Origin: Arenibacter hampyeongensis
GTDB taxonomy: Bacteria; Bacteroidota; Bacteroidia; Flavobacteriales; Flavobacteriaceae
NCBI RefSeq assembly: GCF_002909255.1
Contig: NZ_PIOB01000003.1
Coordinates: 62,001-126,000, forward strand
DNA length: 64,000 bases
Direction: 5' to 3'
Made by a program: the position numbers and the translations under genes. The notes beneath the pieces are model-generated. The model was not told the DNA's origin and did not search any database. It saw only the letters and a program-made list of their open reading frames with translations. Positions 20,415 to 29,868 of the stretch are shown one piece after another. Position 1 is the stretch's first letter; every line of letters starts with the position of its first letter.

Positions 20415-21503
20415 ATGACATCAAAGACTATTGCCGAAGGTATCTTAAGGGCTCTTGGAATTGTTGTGGCAATTGTAATCCTTTTGATTTTCCTGCATAA
20501 AATAAGCGCTGTTTTAATATACATTGCCATAGCGGCGGTGGCCAGCTTAATTGGACGGCCCATTGTTTTATTTTTTCGTCAGAAGTTAAAATTCAATAAT
20601 ACCATAGCCGTTATTATAACCATGATATTCCTTGTTGGAATTGTTGCTGGGGTGATAGCCTTGTTTGTCCCATTGTTAATTCAACAGGGCCAAAACTTAT
20701 CCCTGCTCAACATTGAAGCCCTACAGGGAAATTTAGAGGATTTATACGGACAGCTCTTGGAATATTTTGGTGTTAAATCAGAAGATTTGGAGCAGGGCAT
20801 TAAGGATTCTCATTTGTTTTCAAACTTTAACTTTGGGATTCTCCCTGATTTCCTAAATTCAGTAATCGGTATATTGGGCAGTTTTAGTGTAGGTCTATTT
20901 TCTGTATTATTTATAGCCTTCTTCTTTTTAAAGGACAGCAAGCTTTTTGAGGAATCCATCCTCACCCTAATCCCTAAGAACAATGAAAATAGATTTCAAC
21001 ATTCCATGGAAACCATTAAAAATCTACTTTCCAGATATTTTGTCGGTCTCGTGTTTCAAATCCTGATCTTGTTTGTCATTTATTCCATTGTCCTTTTCAT
21101 CTTTGGGATAGAAAACGCCATAGTAATCGCCTTCCTTTGCGCCCTTCTAAACCTTATTCCTTATATAGGCCCTATAATAGGGGGAATATTGATGGCAGTT
21201 TTAACCATGACCAGCAACGTAGGGGCAGATTTTAGTACGGTGATTTTACCCAAAACCGGCTATGTTATGATAGGATTTATTATTGGCCAATTGGTAGACA
21301 ACTTTTTTTCCCAACCCTTTATTTTCTCCAGCAGTGTAAAGTCGCACCCATTGGAAATTTTTCTGATCATCATTATTGGTGGATTACTTCTTGGAGTTAC
21401 GGGTATGATTATTGCCGTACCAGGATATACGGCCATAAAGGTAATTTTAAAGGAATTTTTCTCCGACAATAAGATCGTAAAATCCATTACAAAAAATTTA
21501 TAA
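20415..21503 (+). CDS. AI-2E family (PerM/UPF0118) transporter
   Basis: A 362-residue membrane protein with two N-terminal transmembrane pairs (about residues 14-60 and 68-92), a soluble stretch near 95-150, and about four C-terminal segments. It contains ENAIVIAFLCALLNLIPYIGPIIGG near 230 and a final PLEIFLIIIIGGLLLGVTGMIIAVPGY, both hallmarks of the family. Members export small molecules such as AI-2 or ions; the substrate here is unknown. Confidence 0.9.
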   Translation: MTSKTIAEGILRALGIVVAIVILLIFLHKISAVLIYIAIAAVASLIGRPIVLFFRQKLKFNNTIAVIITMIFLVGIVAGVIALFVPLLIQQGQNLSLLNIEALQGNLEDLYGQLLEYFGVKSEDLEQGIKDSHLFSNFNFGILPDFLNSVIGILGSFSVGLFSVLFIAFFFLKDSKLFEESILTLIPKNNENRFQHSMETIKNLLSRYFVGLVFQILILFVIYSIVLFIFGIENAIVIAFLCALLNLIPYIGPIIGGILMAVLTMTSNVGADFSTVILPKTGYVMIGFIIGQLVDNFFSQPFIFSSSVKSHPLEIFLIIIIGGLLLGVTGMIIAVPGYTAIKVILKEFFSDNKIVKSITKNL

Positions 21504-21510
21504 TTCCACC

Positions 21511-22689
21511 TTGAATAATAATATTTTAACATCTGAAATTCAAGATTTTATAAGTGAAAATTTAAGGACGGACCTTATATCCATTTTATTGAAACCGTTA
21601 AATTTCAAAGGTGTAACCAACAAGGAAATTGCTGAACAAATTGAAGCAAAGGTTAAATGCCAGTCTAAACTTCCCACTTGGTTTGGCACACCAAACATTT
21701 ATTACCCCAACAAACTAAATATAGAACAGACCTCTTCCGAAATCACAGCCCAATATAAAGCAGGTCTGTTAAGAGGTAAGTCGGTTTTGGATATGACAGG
21801 CGGCTTTGGGGTGGACAGTTATTTTTTTAGTCTTTGTATGGAGCGGGTTCATCATTGTGAAATGAACAGGGACCTTTCCAAAATAGCCGATTATAATTTT
21901 AAGATTTTGGGTAGGACCAACATCCATACCCATTCAATGGACGGCATAGATTTATTAAAAAATTCCGAAGTTACTTTCGATTGGGTATTTATAGATCCCT
22001 CTCGCCGGCACGACTTAAAGGGAAAGGTTTTTTTATTGTCCGATTGCCTTCCAAATGTCCCCCGTAATCTAGACACCATTCTTTGTAGGGCAAAGAATAT
22101 AATGATAAAAACCTCCCCTCTACTGGATATATCGGCAGGTCTTAAGGAGTTGGGCTTTGTTAAGGAGATTCACATTGTTGCAGTTAAAAATGAAGTGAAG
22201 GAAATCCTGTGGGTTTTGGAACATGCTTACGAAAATGAAGTACTAATAAAAACGGTAAACCTATCCGGAATAGAAATAGAACGGTTTGACATTGGGCTTG
22301 AGGAAGAAAAATTGGCGCTTTCCAACTTCTCCGATCCACAGGAATATTTATACGAGCCCAATTCAGCCATCCTAAAGTCAGGCGCTTTTAAAACCCTTGG
22401 GAATAAATTTAATTTGTTCAAACTACACGACCATTCACACTTATACACCAATAGCTATCTCTTGGAATTTCCGGGGCGAACCTTTAAAATTTCAAAAACC
22501 ATTCCCTTCAACAAAAAAGAAATCCAAAAACTTAACCTGAACAAAGCCAATATTACAGTGCGTAATTTTCCTATGAGCGTCGCCGAAATAAGAAAAAAAT
22601 ACAAGATCAAGGACGGAGGGGAGGTATATCTATTTTTTACCACCAATCCCGAAGGTGAAAAAATTGTAGTTCATTGTCATAAATTATAA
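21511..22689 (+). CDS. SAM-dependent methyltransferase with THUMP-like domain
   Basis: The 392-residue protein apparently starts with TTG at 21511 (MNNNILTSEIQDF); no ATG lies near the expected N-terminus. Motif I VLDMTGGFGVDSYFF is near residue 91, DPSRRHDLKGKVF near 162, and a C-terminal THUMP-like segment ends FTTNPEGEKIVVH. It is conserved in Bacteroidota; an RNA substrate is likely from the THUMP-like part but unproven. It begins 7 bp after the transporter gene. Confidence 0.82.
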   Translation: MNNNILTSEIQDFISENLRTDLISILLKPLNFKGVTNKEIAEQIEAKVKCQSKLPTWFGTPNIYYPNKLNIEQTSSEITAQYKAGLLRGKSVLDMTGGFGVDSYFFSLCMERVHHCEMNRDLSKIADYNFKILGRTNIHTHSMDGIDLLKNSEVTFDWVFIDPSRRHDLKGKVFLLSDCLPNVPRNLDTILCRAKNIMIKTSPLLDISAGLKELGFVKEIHIVAVKNEVKEILWVLEHAYENEVLIKTVNLSGIEIERFDIGLEEEKLALSNFSDPQEYLYEPNSAILKSGAFKTLGNKFNLFKLHDHSHLYTNSYLLEFPGRTFKISKTIPFNKKEIQKLNLNKANITVRNFPMSVAEIRKKYKIKDGGEVYLFFTTNPEGEKIVVHCHKL

Positions 22690-22734
22690 GGGCCGTACGC
22701 AGCATTTTATAGCTACAATTAAGTAGCCTAATAT

Positions 22735-22777
22735 GTGAGACTTCTCGTCGTTCATTCCTCGCTCTGTCGAAGTGACT
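22735..22777. repeat. Candidate dispersed intergenic repeat
   Basis: The stretch contains ACTTCTCGTCGTT, TCCTCGCTCTGTCGAAGT and ends in AGTGACT, resembling the short dispersed motifs seen between Bacteroidota genes. Only one copy is in this window, so the call rests on resemblance alone. Confidence 0.35.
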
Positions 22778-22836
22778 ATTATGGTCTGGATTTCACTTGG
22801 AGTCACTTAAAAGATCCAGGAATCCCTTAAACAATT

Positions 22837-23583
22837 TCAATCGCAATCCCATTTAAAATTAGCCACTTTATCATTGGATGCGGTTCCAAGATTGTAATGC
22901 CACCATTCCGTTCGAATGGCCCAAAAACCATATTTTTCCATGGTTTCCTTCAACAACAACCTATTGTCTAGAATTAATTTTGGCAGGTCCAAGTTATCAT
23001 GATAAGCCCTTTTTCCAAAAAAATCAAAATCGGTACCCATATCCAGTTCCTTACCTTCCAAGCTAACCAATGTAATATCCACTGCACCACCCTTATTATG
23101 GATCGACCCCTTTACTGGGTTTGCCACATATTGTGGATTAGGAACTATGGCCCACATTTTATATTGTACATCATTGGGACGATAGCAGTCGAAAAATTTT
23201 ATTTTATACCCCTTGCCCATTAATTCCGTGTTGACCAAAAGAAGTGCCCGCGCCGTTTTTACTCTGGTATAGCACTCTGCACAATCGTATACCTTGGCCT
23301 TTAAAAAATTATTTTCGGTGGCATATCGCAGGTCATATACAAAATCATCACTGTAATCGGCTAGCCTAACAAATAGGGTATCCGCCAGGCCCTCAAGGGA
23401 TTTCAATTTGGGGCCTGGCACTTCTTCCCTCTCCCCATTTTGTATTATCAATGAGTCGTCTCCCTTCAATTCGGTTTCAATCTCATTCTTTATATTCTTG
23501 TTTACAGCTACCTCCTTACACCCAAAAAGAAGAGCCATTGCCAAAATGGCCATTCCTTTAAAAACTGTCCAATTCCCATTCAT
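22837..23583 (-). CDS. VanX-like D-alanyl-D-alanine dipeptidase (peptidase M15D), lipoprotein
   Basis: Start chosen at ATG 23583 (MNGNWTVFKGMAILAMALLFGC), giving an SPII lipoprotein signal; the frame from TTG 23598 adds 5 residues. The 248-residue product has the M15D zinc site: SIHNKGGAVDITL (SxHxxGxAxD) near residue 160 and EWWHYN (ExxWH) near 230, with FDCYRPNDVQ upstream. The family hydrolyses D-Ala-D-Ala. In a Gram-negative, cell-wall recycling rather than vancomycin resistance is the likely role. Confidence 0.9.
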   Translation of the reverse strand: MNGNWTVFKGMAILAMALLFGCKEVAVNKNIKNEIETELKGDDSLIIQNGEREEVPGPKLKSLEGLADTLFVRLADYSDDFVYDLRYATENNFLKAKVYDCAECYTRVKTARALLLVNTELMGKGYKIKFFDCYRPNDVQYKMWAIVPNPQYVANPVKGSIHNKGGAVDITLVSLEGKELDMGTDFDFFGKRAYHDNLDLPKLILDNRLLLKETMEKYGFWAIRTEWWHYNLGTASNDKVANFKWDCD

Positions 23584-23651
23584 ATATTCCTGTGCCAATA
23601 ATTATTCCTTTAATCTCCGGGAACGTAGCGTTCCCAACAACAAATAAACAA

Positions 23652-23675
23652 AAAAGCCCCGAAATAGGGGCTTTT
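23652..23675 (-). terminator. Rho-independent terminator
   Basis: A perfect 9-bp inverted repeat (AAAAGCCCC at 23652-23660, GGGGCTTTT at 23667-23675) with a 6-nt loop. On the minus strand it lies 64 bp after the small-subunit gene and ends in a T run. Confidence 0.85.
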
Positions 23676-23738
23676 AATATATCCAATAGGGTATCGTAAA
23701 TAAATACCGATCCTTACTTAAAACCAATTTTATTGGAC

Positions 23739-24458
23739 CTAGGTTAAAAGGTTGCCCTTATCGTCCCAAGTAGCGATCTCGTTTCTGGTACTTTGATCGA
23801 TACATTTTGCGACCCATTCGGGATCGTAGGACACCCCATGCTGTTCCAACACATCGTCCGGAACACCATCCCATACATTGGGCGTATTTCCTTTATAGCC
23901 CAGTTCGGCAACTCCTACTTTGGAGGAATAATAACCACAAACCGTTAATCCGCGCATCAAATAGAAAAATTGTATTTCGAGCGGTTGCCCGTCCAACGAT
24001 TTTTCAGGATCATGATAACATATGGTATCCAATATCTGCTTTTGTTGTTCCAAATCAATCAATTTAAATTCGGTTCCGAAATCGTTATTGCTCTTATGGT
24101 CCAACCACATTAGCCCCCCTTTAAGCGTAAGCTGCAGCTCAGGGATATCCTTACCCATAAATTCTATAAATTCCGGAACCTCTGCTTCAATGGGTCCTCC
24201 GTTAGGTTCCCTAGGGGGAAGTATTACGGTACTCAATACCGCTATGGTCTCCATTTCATGTTCCGTAAATAGCTGTTCTGCATTTAATTTTTCAATAAGC
24301 TCCAACTCCTCTGGAGTACGACCAAAATAATGGGTGTTTTCAGCTGCGGCAACAGCTTCGTTTGCCGTATCCGTTCCATCGGTCTTACAGCCATGAAAGG
24401 CCATGGCGGATGCTCCCGCACCAAGAATTATTGTTTGTATACTCTTTCTTCTATCCAT
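23739..24458 (-). CDS. Gluconate 2-dehydrogenase subunit 3-like Tat lipoprotein (copy 1)
   Basis: The 239-residue protein starts MDRRKSIQTIILGAGASAMA, a twin-arginine-type signal, followed by a lipobox (AFHGCK, Cys near residue 25). The rest matches the small subunit of periplasmic GMC dehydrogenases: ELFTEHEMETIAVLSTVILP, FIEFMGKD, YSSKVGVAELGYKGN, PNVWDGVPDDVL. The small subunit carries the Tat signal and probably pulls the folded flavoprotein across the membrane. It lies 3 bp after its GMC partner. A second copy is at 27438-28145. Confidence 0.88.
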   Translation of the reverse strand: MDRRKSIQTIILGAGASAMAFHGCKTDGTDTANEAVAAAENTHYFGRTPEELELIEKLNAEQLFTEHEMETIAVLSTVILPPREPNGGPIEAEVPEFIEFMGKDIPELQLTLKGGLMWLDHKSNNDFGTEFKLIDLEQQKQILDTICYHDPEKSLDGQPLEIQFFYLMRGLTVCGYYSSKVGVAELGYKGNTPNVWDGVPDDVLEQHGVSYDPEWVAKCIDQSTRNEIATWDDKGNLLT

Positions 24459-24461
24459 GGT

Positions 24462-26183
24462 CTAGATATTTTGCTGTTTTAATTGTTCAATAATATAATC
24501 ACTGGCACGCCAGGATAAAGCCAAAATGGTCCAAGTACAGTTCTTGTCCGCTTGGGAAGTAAAGGGCCCTGCGTCTACAATAAAGACATTGTCCACATCG
24601 TGTAATTGATTGAATTTATTCGTGACCGATGTTTTGGGATCATTGCCCATTCTTGTAGTACCAACTTCATGTATAATACGACCTGGAGCCTCCAGTCCAT
24701 AATCGCGATCTTTGCCGGGCTTTTCCCCTAAAGGCTCTGCCCCTATATTGTGGAAGATCTCCTCAAAAGTATCCTGCATATGCTTGGCCTGATTTTTCTC
24801 CAAATCGGACCATTTGTAATTAAACTTTAATACGGGAATGCCAAATTGATCCACTGTAGTAGGGTCTATTTCACAATAGTTCTCCTTACGGGCAATACCT
24901 TCGCCCCTTCCGGCAATACCCAGTACGGACCCGTAATATTTTTTTACATCATCGCGCAAGCTATCCCCATAACCTCCTACTTTTATCCCAAAGAACTTAT
25001 TAAATTCATTGGGGTTAAAACTAAAACCATAGCCAGGCATCTTCATGCCACCGCCGACTTCTATATGATATCCCCTAGGAAAATCCAATTTGGAATTATC
25101 TCCCCACCAAGGAGAGTATACATGGTTACTGCCCACCCCATCTTCATTATAAGATACTTTTCTGTTCATCAATGACGGAACGAAGGCAGCTCTACTGGCC
25201 CCGGTAGAATCGTGCAGGTACTTCCCAACAACGTCACTACTATTTCCCAATCCGTTAGGGTGCTGTTTACTTTTGGAATTCAAGAGAATACGGGCGGAAC
25301 TACAGGCGGAGGCTGCCAAAACCACAACCTTGCCTTTTAATTTGTATTCTTTTCTATCGTCCTTACTGATGTAAGACACGCCTGTTGCCTTGCCTTCTTC
25401 ATTGGTAGTCACTTCCCGCACTACACAATTGACAAATAATTTAATTCGGCCACCGCTTTTTTGCGCTGGAAATATAAGACAACTTCCCGATGAGAAATCG
25501 GCATATACAGAACAGGAGCGTGAACATTGTCCACAGTAGAAACAGACGCCACGATCCGCATTAATTCTTTTGGTTAACATGGAAAGTCTACCTGGAATAG
25601 TAGGTATTCCTGCCTTTTTGGCTCCATTTATATAGAAAACCTCATGTAATCTTGGTTTTGGGGGAGGAAGGAAAAATCCGTCTGGATCATTTTCCAGTCC
25701 TTCATTCGTTCCAAATACCCCGATTAATTTATCTACCTTATCATAATACGGTTTTACATCATCATAACCTATAGGCCAATCCTCACCATGACCGTCCCTG
25801 GTCTTCCCCTTAAAATCCTTTGGTCCAAAACGCAGGGAAATTCTCCCCCAGTGGTTTGTACGCCCCCCTAACATGTGTGACCTAAACCAATCAAATTCAG
25901 TACCTGGTTCACGGGTATACGGCTCTCCTTCTATCTCCCAACCGCCATAGGCGGCATCAAATTCGCCAAATGCCCTAGTTGTTCCAGCCCCCCTTCTAGG
26001 AGATTCATAATTCCATTTTAATTGGTTCATAGTTTTGGGATCTGCCGGATCAAAAAACGGTCCAGCCTCAACAACCGCCACATTGAGACCGGCATCGGCC
26101 AACTGCTTCGTGGCCATACCGCCACCTGCACCCGAGCCGACAATTATTACATCATAAATTTCTGAGGATTCTTTTATCTGCAT
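24462..26183 (-). CDS. GMC family oxidoreductase, large subunit (copy 1)
   Basis: A 573-residue flavoprotein: FAD-binding VIIVGSGAGGG near residues 13-23, VVEAGPFFDP near 36, GGRTNHWGR near 105, and the GMC C-terminal motif HEVGTTRMG near 507 with an Asn (ADKNCTW) near 546. A cysteine-rich GVCFYCGQCSRSC stretch near 216 resembles the region binding a 3Fe-4S cluster in FAD glucose dehydrogenases. It has no signal peptide, consistent with export piggy-backed on the Tat subunit. The likely reaction is oxidation of a sugar or glycoside hydroxyl in the periplasm; substrate unknown. The copy at 28150 is very similar throughout. Confidence 0.9.
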   Translation of the reverse strand: MQIKESSEIYDVIIVGSGAGGGMATKQLADAGLNVAVVEAGPFFDPADPKTMNQLKWNYESPRRGAGTTRAFGEFDAAYGGWEIEGEPYTREPGTEFDWFRSHMLGGRTNHWGRISLRFGPKDFKGKTRDGHGEDWPIGYDDVKPYYDKVDKLIGVFGTNEGLENDPDGFFLPPPKPRLHEVFYINGAKKAGIPTIPGRLSMLTKRINADRGVCFYCGQCSRSCSVYADFSSGSCLIFPAQKSGGRIKLFVNCVVREVTTNEEGKATGVSYISKDDRKEYKLKGKVVVLAASACSSARILLNSKSKQHPNGLGNSSDVVGKYLHDSTGASRAAFVPSLMNRKVSYNEDGVGSNHVYSPWWGDNSKLDFPRGYHIEVGGGMKMPGYGFSFNPNEFNKFFGIKVGGYGDSLRDDVKKYYGSVLGIAGRGEGIARKENYCEIDPTTVDQFGIPVLKFNYKWSDLEKNQAKHMQDTFEEIFHNIGAEPLGEKPGKDRDYGLEAPGRIIHEVGTTRMGNDPKTSVTNKFNQLHDVDNVFIVDAGPFTSQADKNCTWTILALSWRASDYIIEQLKQQNI

Positions 26184-26292
26184 ATTGGAATAAATTAATA
26201 TTGAACTTCAATATAAGTTTAAAATGTAGTCAAATTAGATTTTTTTAACCAAACAACCTCAAAATTCATGTAATTTGGTATAAAACCATTGA
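26184..26292 (-). promoter_or_regulatory. Upstream region conserved with that of the second GMC operon (copy 1)
   Basis: Three blocks recur in the same order and nearly the same spacing upstream of both GMC genes: CAATATAAGTTTAAA (26209-26223), TTCATGTAATTTG (26265-26277) and AAAACCATTGA (26282-26292). Block 1 starts 26 bp from the start codon in both copies. The conservation suggests a shared promoter or operator retained after duplication. 26293-26498 shows nothing else clear. Confidence 0.65.
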
Positions 26293-26498
26293 TATTTGAT
26301 AAAATATTATTAGAAGAGACAATTCTTTGAAAGCAACCCTGAAGATTAAGGTTCCAATTCCTTTACTAATAACCCTATGGAATAAAAAAATATTTTTACC
26401 CATCCTCATAGCATTAAGCTACCATAATCTTCAGTTTAGTCTCCAAAGATTTCATGCCTCCTACTTCCATTCAGCCCATCTACTTCCCTTAAACAAAT

Positions 26499-26524
26499 AA
26501 AAAAGCCCCTAAATAGAGGCCTTT
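26499..26524 (-). terminator. Rho-independent terminator after the TIM-barrel gene
   Basis: Read on the minus strand, AAAGGCCTCT pairs with AGGGGCTTTT through a 10-bp stem with two G-U wobbles and a 4-nt loop, followed by a T run. It lies 37 bp after the stop at 26561. Confidence 0.75.
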
Positions 26525-26560
26525 GAGTTAATATCAATAATATTTTGAATGGATGGGAGA

Positions 26561-27394
26561 TTATTTTAATCCCTTTAAATACTCTAAACTCTTGGGTACT
26601 TGTTCCACAACCCTGGAACATTCGTCCTCAATGAACATATACTTGATGCCCAACTTCTTGGCCTCTGCAACAACTCCCGCTATATCTACTTCCCCAGTTC
26701 CCAAAACCACATTTGTTTCCACATCGGCATGGCCGGTATTGTCTTTTTTGGTCCCTTTTTGCATGTCCTTCAAATGCATTAAAATAAATTTGGAAGGATA
26801 TTTTTTAAGCAGTTTAAGCGGGTCGACACCTGCGTGATGCACCCAATAAACATCCATTTCAAAATCGAAATATTTGGCATTCTCTGCCATATAATCAAAA
26901 AGGGTTCCGGCCTTATAGGGCCTGAATTCAAAACCATGGGCATGATAGGCCAATTTTAATCCATTTTTTCTAAGAAGCTCTCCTGCCGTGTTAAATACCT
27001 CAACAGCCTTTTGGGCATCCGATATACCAAAATTATTACCATCGTGTGGTATCCATGCGCACATCACATAGGTGGCGCCGTAACTTTTGGCCTTTTTTAC
27101 AACCTCCTCCGGTGCATTGGCCAAATCGTTAAATCCGGCACCAATACTGACCACATTTAAGTTGTTTTTGGCAAGTAACCCTTTAAACTCCTCCTCGGGC
27201 ATCCCATAGCTATCTCCTCCTTCCAGAACGGAGATACCCCAGTCATTTATCAATTTTAAGGTGCTTGGAATATCTTCCTTAAACTGATTTCTAAGGCTGT
27301 ACAATTGTAATCCCACCTCTTGGGCCGTTACAGTTGGAGTACCGAAAAAAACCATGGCCAATAAAAATAGCGATAGGAGCTTTAATTTATTCAT
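26561..27394 (-). CDS. Secreted sugar phosphate isomerase/epimerase-type TIM barrel
   Basis: The 277-residue protein has a Sec signal (MNKLKLLSLFLLAMVFFGTPTVTAQ) and an AP-endonuclease-2/xylose-isomerase-like barrel: EVGLQLYSLRNQFKED, YHAHGFEF near 155, FDFEMDVYWVHHAG near 177, HLKDMQKG near 210 and FIEDECS near 255, giving His/Glu/Asp metal ligands. Its location between two GMC dehydrogenase operons on the same strand suggests it acts on their oxidised sugar product, for example as a 3-keto-glycoside epimerase or lyase; that is inference. It is 43 bp downstream of the copy 2 small-subunit gene and may be in that operon. Confidence 0.85.
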   Translation of the reverse strand: MNKLKLLSLFLLAMVFFGTPTVTAQEVGLQLYSLRNQFKEDIPSTLKLINDWGISVLEGGDSYGMPEEEFKGLLAKNNLNVVSIGAGFNDLANAPEEVVKKAKSYGATYVMCAWIPHDGNNFGISDAQKAVEVFNTAGELLRKNGLKLAYHAHGFEFRPYKAGTLFDYMAENAKYFDFEMDVYWVHHAGVDPLKLLKKYPSKFILMHLKDMQKGTKKDNTGHADVETNVVLGTGEVDIAGVVAEAKKLGIKYMFIEDECSRVVEQVPKSLEYLKGLK

Positions 27395-27437
27395 CTTTTG
27401 TTTAATTACTTAAATTCCCTGTACAACTTAAGACCTT

Positions 27438-28145
27438 CTAGGTCAATAAATTACCTTCGTCATCCCATTCAGCCATTACGTTGCGCTTACTTTGGTCCAC
27501 ACATTTGGCAATCCACTCCGGATCATAGGATTTTCCATGCTTTGCCAGCACATCTTCCGGTACTCCGTCCCAAACGTTGGGGGAATTACCTTTATACCCC
27601 AAATCCTCAATACCCTCCTTGGAAGTATAATATCCCGTTACGGTTAAATTGCGGATCAGTGAAAAGAATTGTTGTTCATATGTTGGATTTTCCTTGTCAG
27701 GAAAAGCAATGGCATCCATAATCTCCTTTTGTTGGGCTTCAGTAGCAGTTTTAAATTCCACTCCATATTCCTTATTGCTTTTATGGTCCAACCACATAAG
27801 TCCCCCTGCAAGAGGAGTTTGGTATTCAGGAATATCCTTTGCCATGAACTCTATAAAATCTGGTACCCCAGCATCTGTTGCATTACCATATGAGCCATTG
27901 GCCGGTATTATTAAAGCGCACAATACTCCCAAAGACTCCATTTGATGTTCATTAAAAAACTGTTCCGCATACAGCTTTTTCAACAATTCCTTTTCTTCCG
28001 GGGTACGCCCAAAATGTTTTTCATCCTGTACCAGAGCATCGGCAGCTCCAGCCTCACCTTCGGTTCCTGGTTTACATCCATTTATTGCCAATCCGCCTGC
28101 TACACCTCCAAGAATAATGGACTTTATACTTTTTCTTCTATCCAT
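27438..28145 (-). CDS. Gluconate 2-dehydrogenase subunit 3-like Tat lipoprotein (copy 2)
   Basis: A 235-residue paralogue of the protein at 23739, with the same MDRRKSI twin-arginine start, a lipobox (AINGCK, Cys near residue 24) and the same blocks (FFNEHQMESLGVLCALIIP, FIEFMAKDIPE, YTSKEGIEDLGYKGN, PNVWDGVPEDVL). It is encoded 4 bp after its GMC partner. The C-termini of both copies are nearly identical (DDKGNLLT versus DDEGNLLT). Confidence 0.88.
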   Translation of the reverse strand: MDRRKSIKSIILGGVAGGLAINGCKPGTEGEAGAADALVQDEKHFGRTPEEKELLKKLYAEQFFNEHQMESLGVLCALIIPANGSYGNATDAGVPDFIEFMAKDIPEYQTPLAGGLMWLDHKSNKEYGVEFKTATEAQQKEIMDAIAFPDKENPTYEQQFFSLIRNLTVTGYYTSKEGIEDLGYKGNSPNVWDGVPEDVLAKHGKSYDPEWIAKCVDQSKRNVMAEWDDEGNLLT

Positions 28146-28149
28146 AATA

Positions 28150-29868
28150 CTAGATATTTTGTTTTTTCAATTGCTCAACTATATAATCTGATGTTCTCCA
28201 AGCCAAGGCCAAGATGGTCCAAGTAGGGTTCTTATCCGCTTGCGAGACAAAGGGACCTGCATCAACAATAAAAACGTTATCCACATCGTGCATTTGTTCC
28301 CATTTATTGACTACGGAAGTTCTAGGATTATCCCCCATCCTTGTGGTACCTACCTCATGAATAATTTCTCCAGGGTTTAGCAAACCATAATCCCTATCTT
28401 TTCCGGCCGGTTTGCCTATGACCTGTCCCCCCATATTGTCAATTATTTCCTCAAAGGTTCCTTGCATATGCCTGGCTTGTAGACGTTCGTGATCGGACCA
28501 CTGATAATTAAAGCGCAATACTGGAATACCAAATTCATCAACCTTTCCTGGGTCAATTTCACAATAGTTACTTTCCAAAGCTATGGATTCCCCACGACCG
28601 GCAAAACCGATCATTGCTCCGTAATATTTCTTTACATCCTCCCTAAGGACATTGCCATAGCCTCCAACTTTTTCACCTAAGAACTCATTCAGCGCATTTG
28701 GGTTAAATCCGAAGCCGTAGCTCGGCATCCCCAAACCGCCCCATATTTCTATATGATAACCTCTGGCAAAATCCAGTTTTTTATTGTCCAACCACCAAGG
28801 TGTGTACACGTGCATACCGCCTACACCATCTTCGTTGTATGTCTTTCTGTTCATCAATTCAGGGACAAATCCGGTCATTCCCCCTCCCGTGGAGTCGTGC
28901 AGATACTTTCCTACAACTCCGCTACTGTTGCCCAGTCCGGCAGGATGTTGCTTACTTTTGGAATTCAATAGGATTCTTGCGGTACTACAGGCCGATGCAG
29001 CCAGGACAACAATTTTCCCCTTTAAGCCATATTCTTTGCGATCCTCCTTGTTGACATAAAGTACCCCGGTGGCCTTACCTTCCTCATTGGTAGTTACCTC
29101 CCGTACCATGGCGTTCACAAAAAGGTCTATTTGGCCTCCATTCTTTTGCGCGGGGAAGATTAAACAACTTCCTGATGAAAAATCGGCATATATTTGACAA
29201 GACCTGCTACATTGTCCGCAATAAAAACAGACTCCGCGATCGTTGTTTATCTTTTTTGTCACCATGGACATCCTTGAGGGGATGACGGGAATATTGGATT
29301 TCCTGGCTCCATCTATATAGTACAGTTCATGCAATCTAGGTTTAGGGGCAGGAAGGAAAAACCCGTCCGGCTCGTTTTCCAAACCTTCTTTTGACCCAAA
29401 AACACCAATTAACTTGTCTACCTTATCATAGTAAGGTTTTACATCTTCATAACCTATAGGCCAGTTTTCCCCAAGACCATCAATATCCTTGTGCTTAAAA
29501 TCGCGTTGACTGAAACGCAGGGAGATACGTCCCCAGTGATTGGTTCTACCCCCCAACATACGTGACCTAAACCATGAAAATTTTGATCCATTTTTTTGAG
29601 TATAAGGTTCCCCGTCAATTTCCCAACCGCCATATGCAGCATCATATTCCCCAAATGCCCTTGTGGTACTGGCACCTCTCCGAGGAGATTCATATGGCCA
29701 TTTCAATTGTGTTATCTGTTCAGGATTTTTGGGATCAAAAAACGGACCCGCTTCTACAACGGCCACTTTTAGCCCCGCCTCGGACAACACTTTTGTGGCC
29801 ATACCACCACCGGCACCGGACCCAACTATGATGACATCATAAATAGTTGATGATTCTTTTATCTGCAT
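28150..29868 (-). CDS. GMC family oxidoreductase, large subunit (copy 2)
   Basis: A 572-residue paralogue of the protein at 24462, alignable end to end. It has the same GSGAGGG FAD loop, GGRTNHWGR, Cys-rich GVCFYCGQCSRSC near residue 216, HEVGTTRMG near 506 and ADKNPTW near 545. It keeps the canonical Asn-Pro where copy 1 has Asn-Cys. It probably works with the small subunit at 27438 as a periplasmic glycoside or polyol dehydrogenase passing electrons to a cytochrome c; the substrate may differ from copy 1. Confidence 0.9.
   Translation of the reverse strand: MQIKESSTIYDVIIVGSGAGGGMATKVLSEAGLKVAVVEAGPFFDPKNPEQITQLKWPYESPRRGASTTRAFGEYDAAYGGWEIDGEPYTQKNGSKFSWFRSRMLGGRTNHWGRISLRFSQRDFKHKDIDGLGENWPIGYEDVKPYYDKVDKLIGVFGSKEGLENEPDGFFLPAPKPRLHELYYIDGARKSNIPVIPSRMSMVTKKINNDRGVCFYCGQCSRSCQIYADFSSGSCLIFPAQKNGGQIDLFVNAMVREVTTNEEGKATGVLYVNKEDRKEYGLKGKIVVLAASACSTARILLNSKSKQHPAGLGNSSGVVGKYLHDSTGGGMTGFVPELMNRKTYNEDGVGGMHVYTPWWLDNKKLDFARGYHIEIWGGLGMPSYGFGFNPNALNEFLGEKVGGYGNVLREDVKKYYGAMIGFAGRGESIALESNYCEIDPGKVDEFGIPVLRFNYQWSDHERLQARHMQGTFEEIIDNMGGQVIGKPAGKDRDYGLLNPGEIIHEVGTTRMGDNPRTSVVNKWEQMHDVDNVFIVDAGPFVSQADKNPTWTILALAWRTSDYIVEQLKKQNI

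Noticed and set aside
22837-23583. VanX-like dipeptidase as an antibiotic resistance gene
   Set aside because: No vanA/vanH partners; lipoprotein signal and Gram-negative context fit cell-wall recycling.
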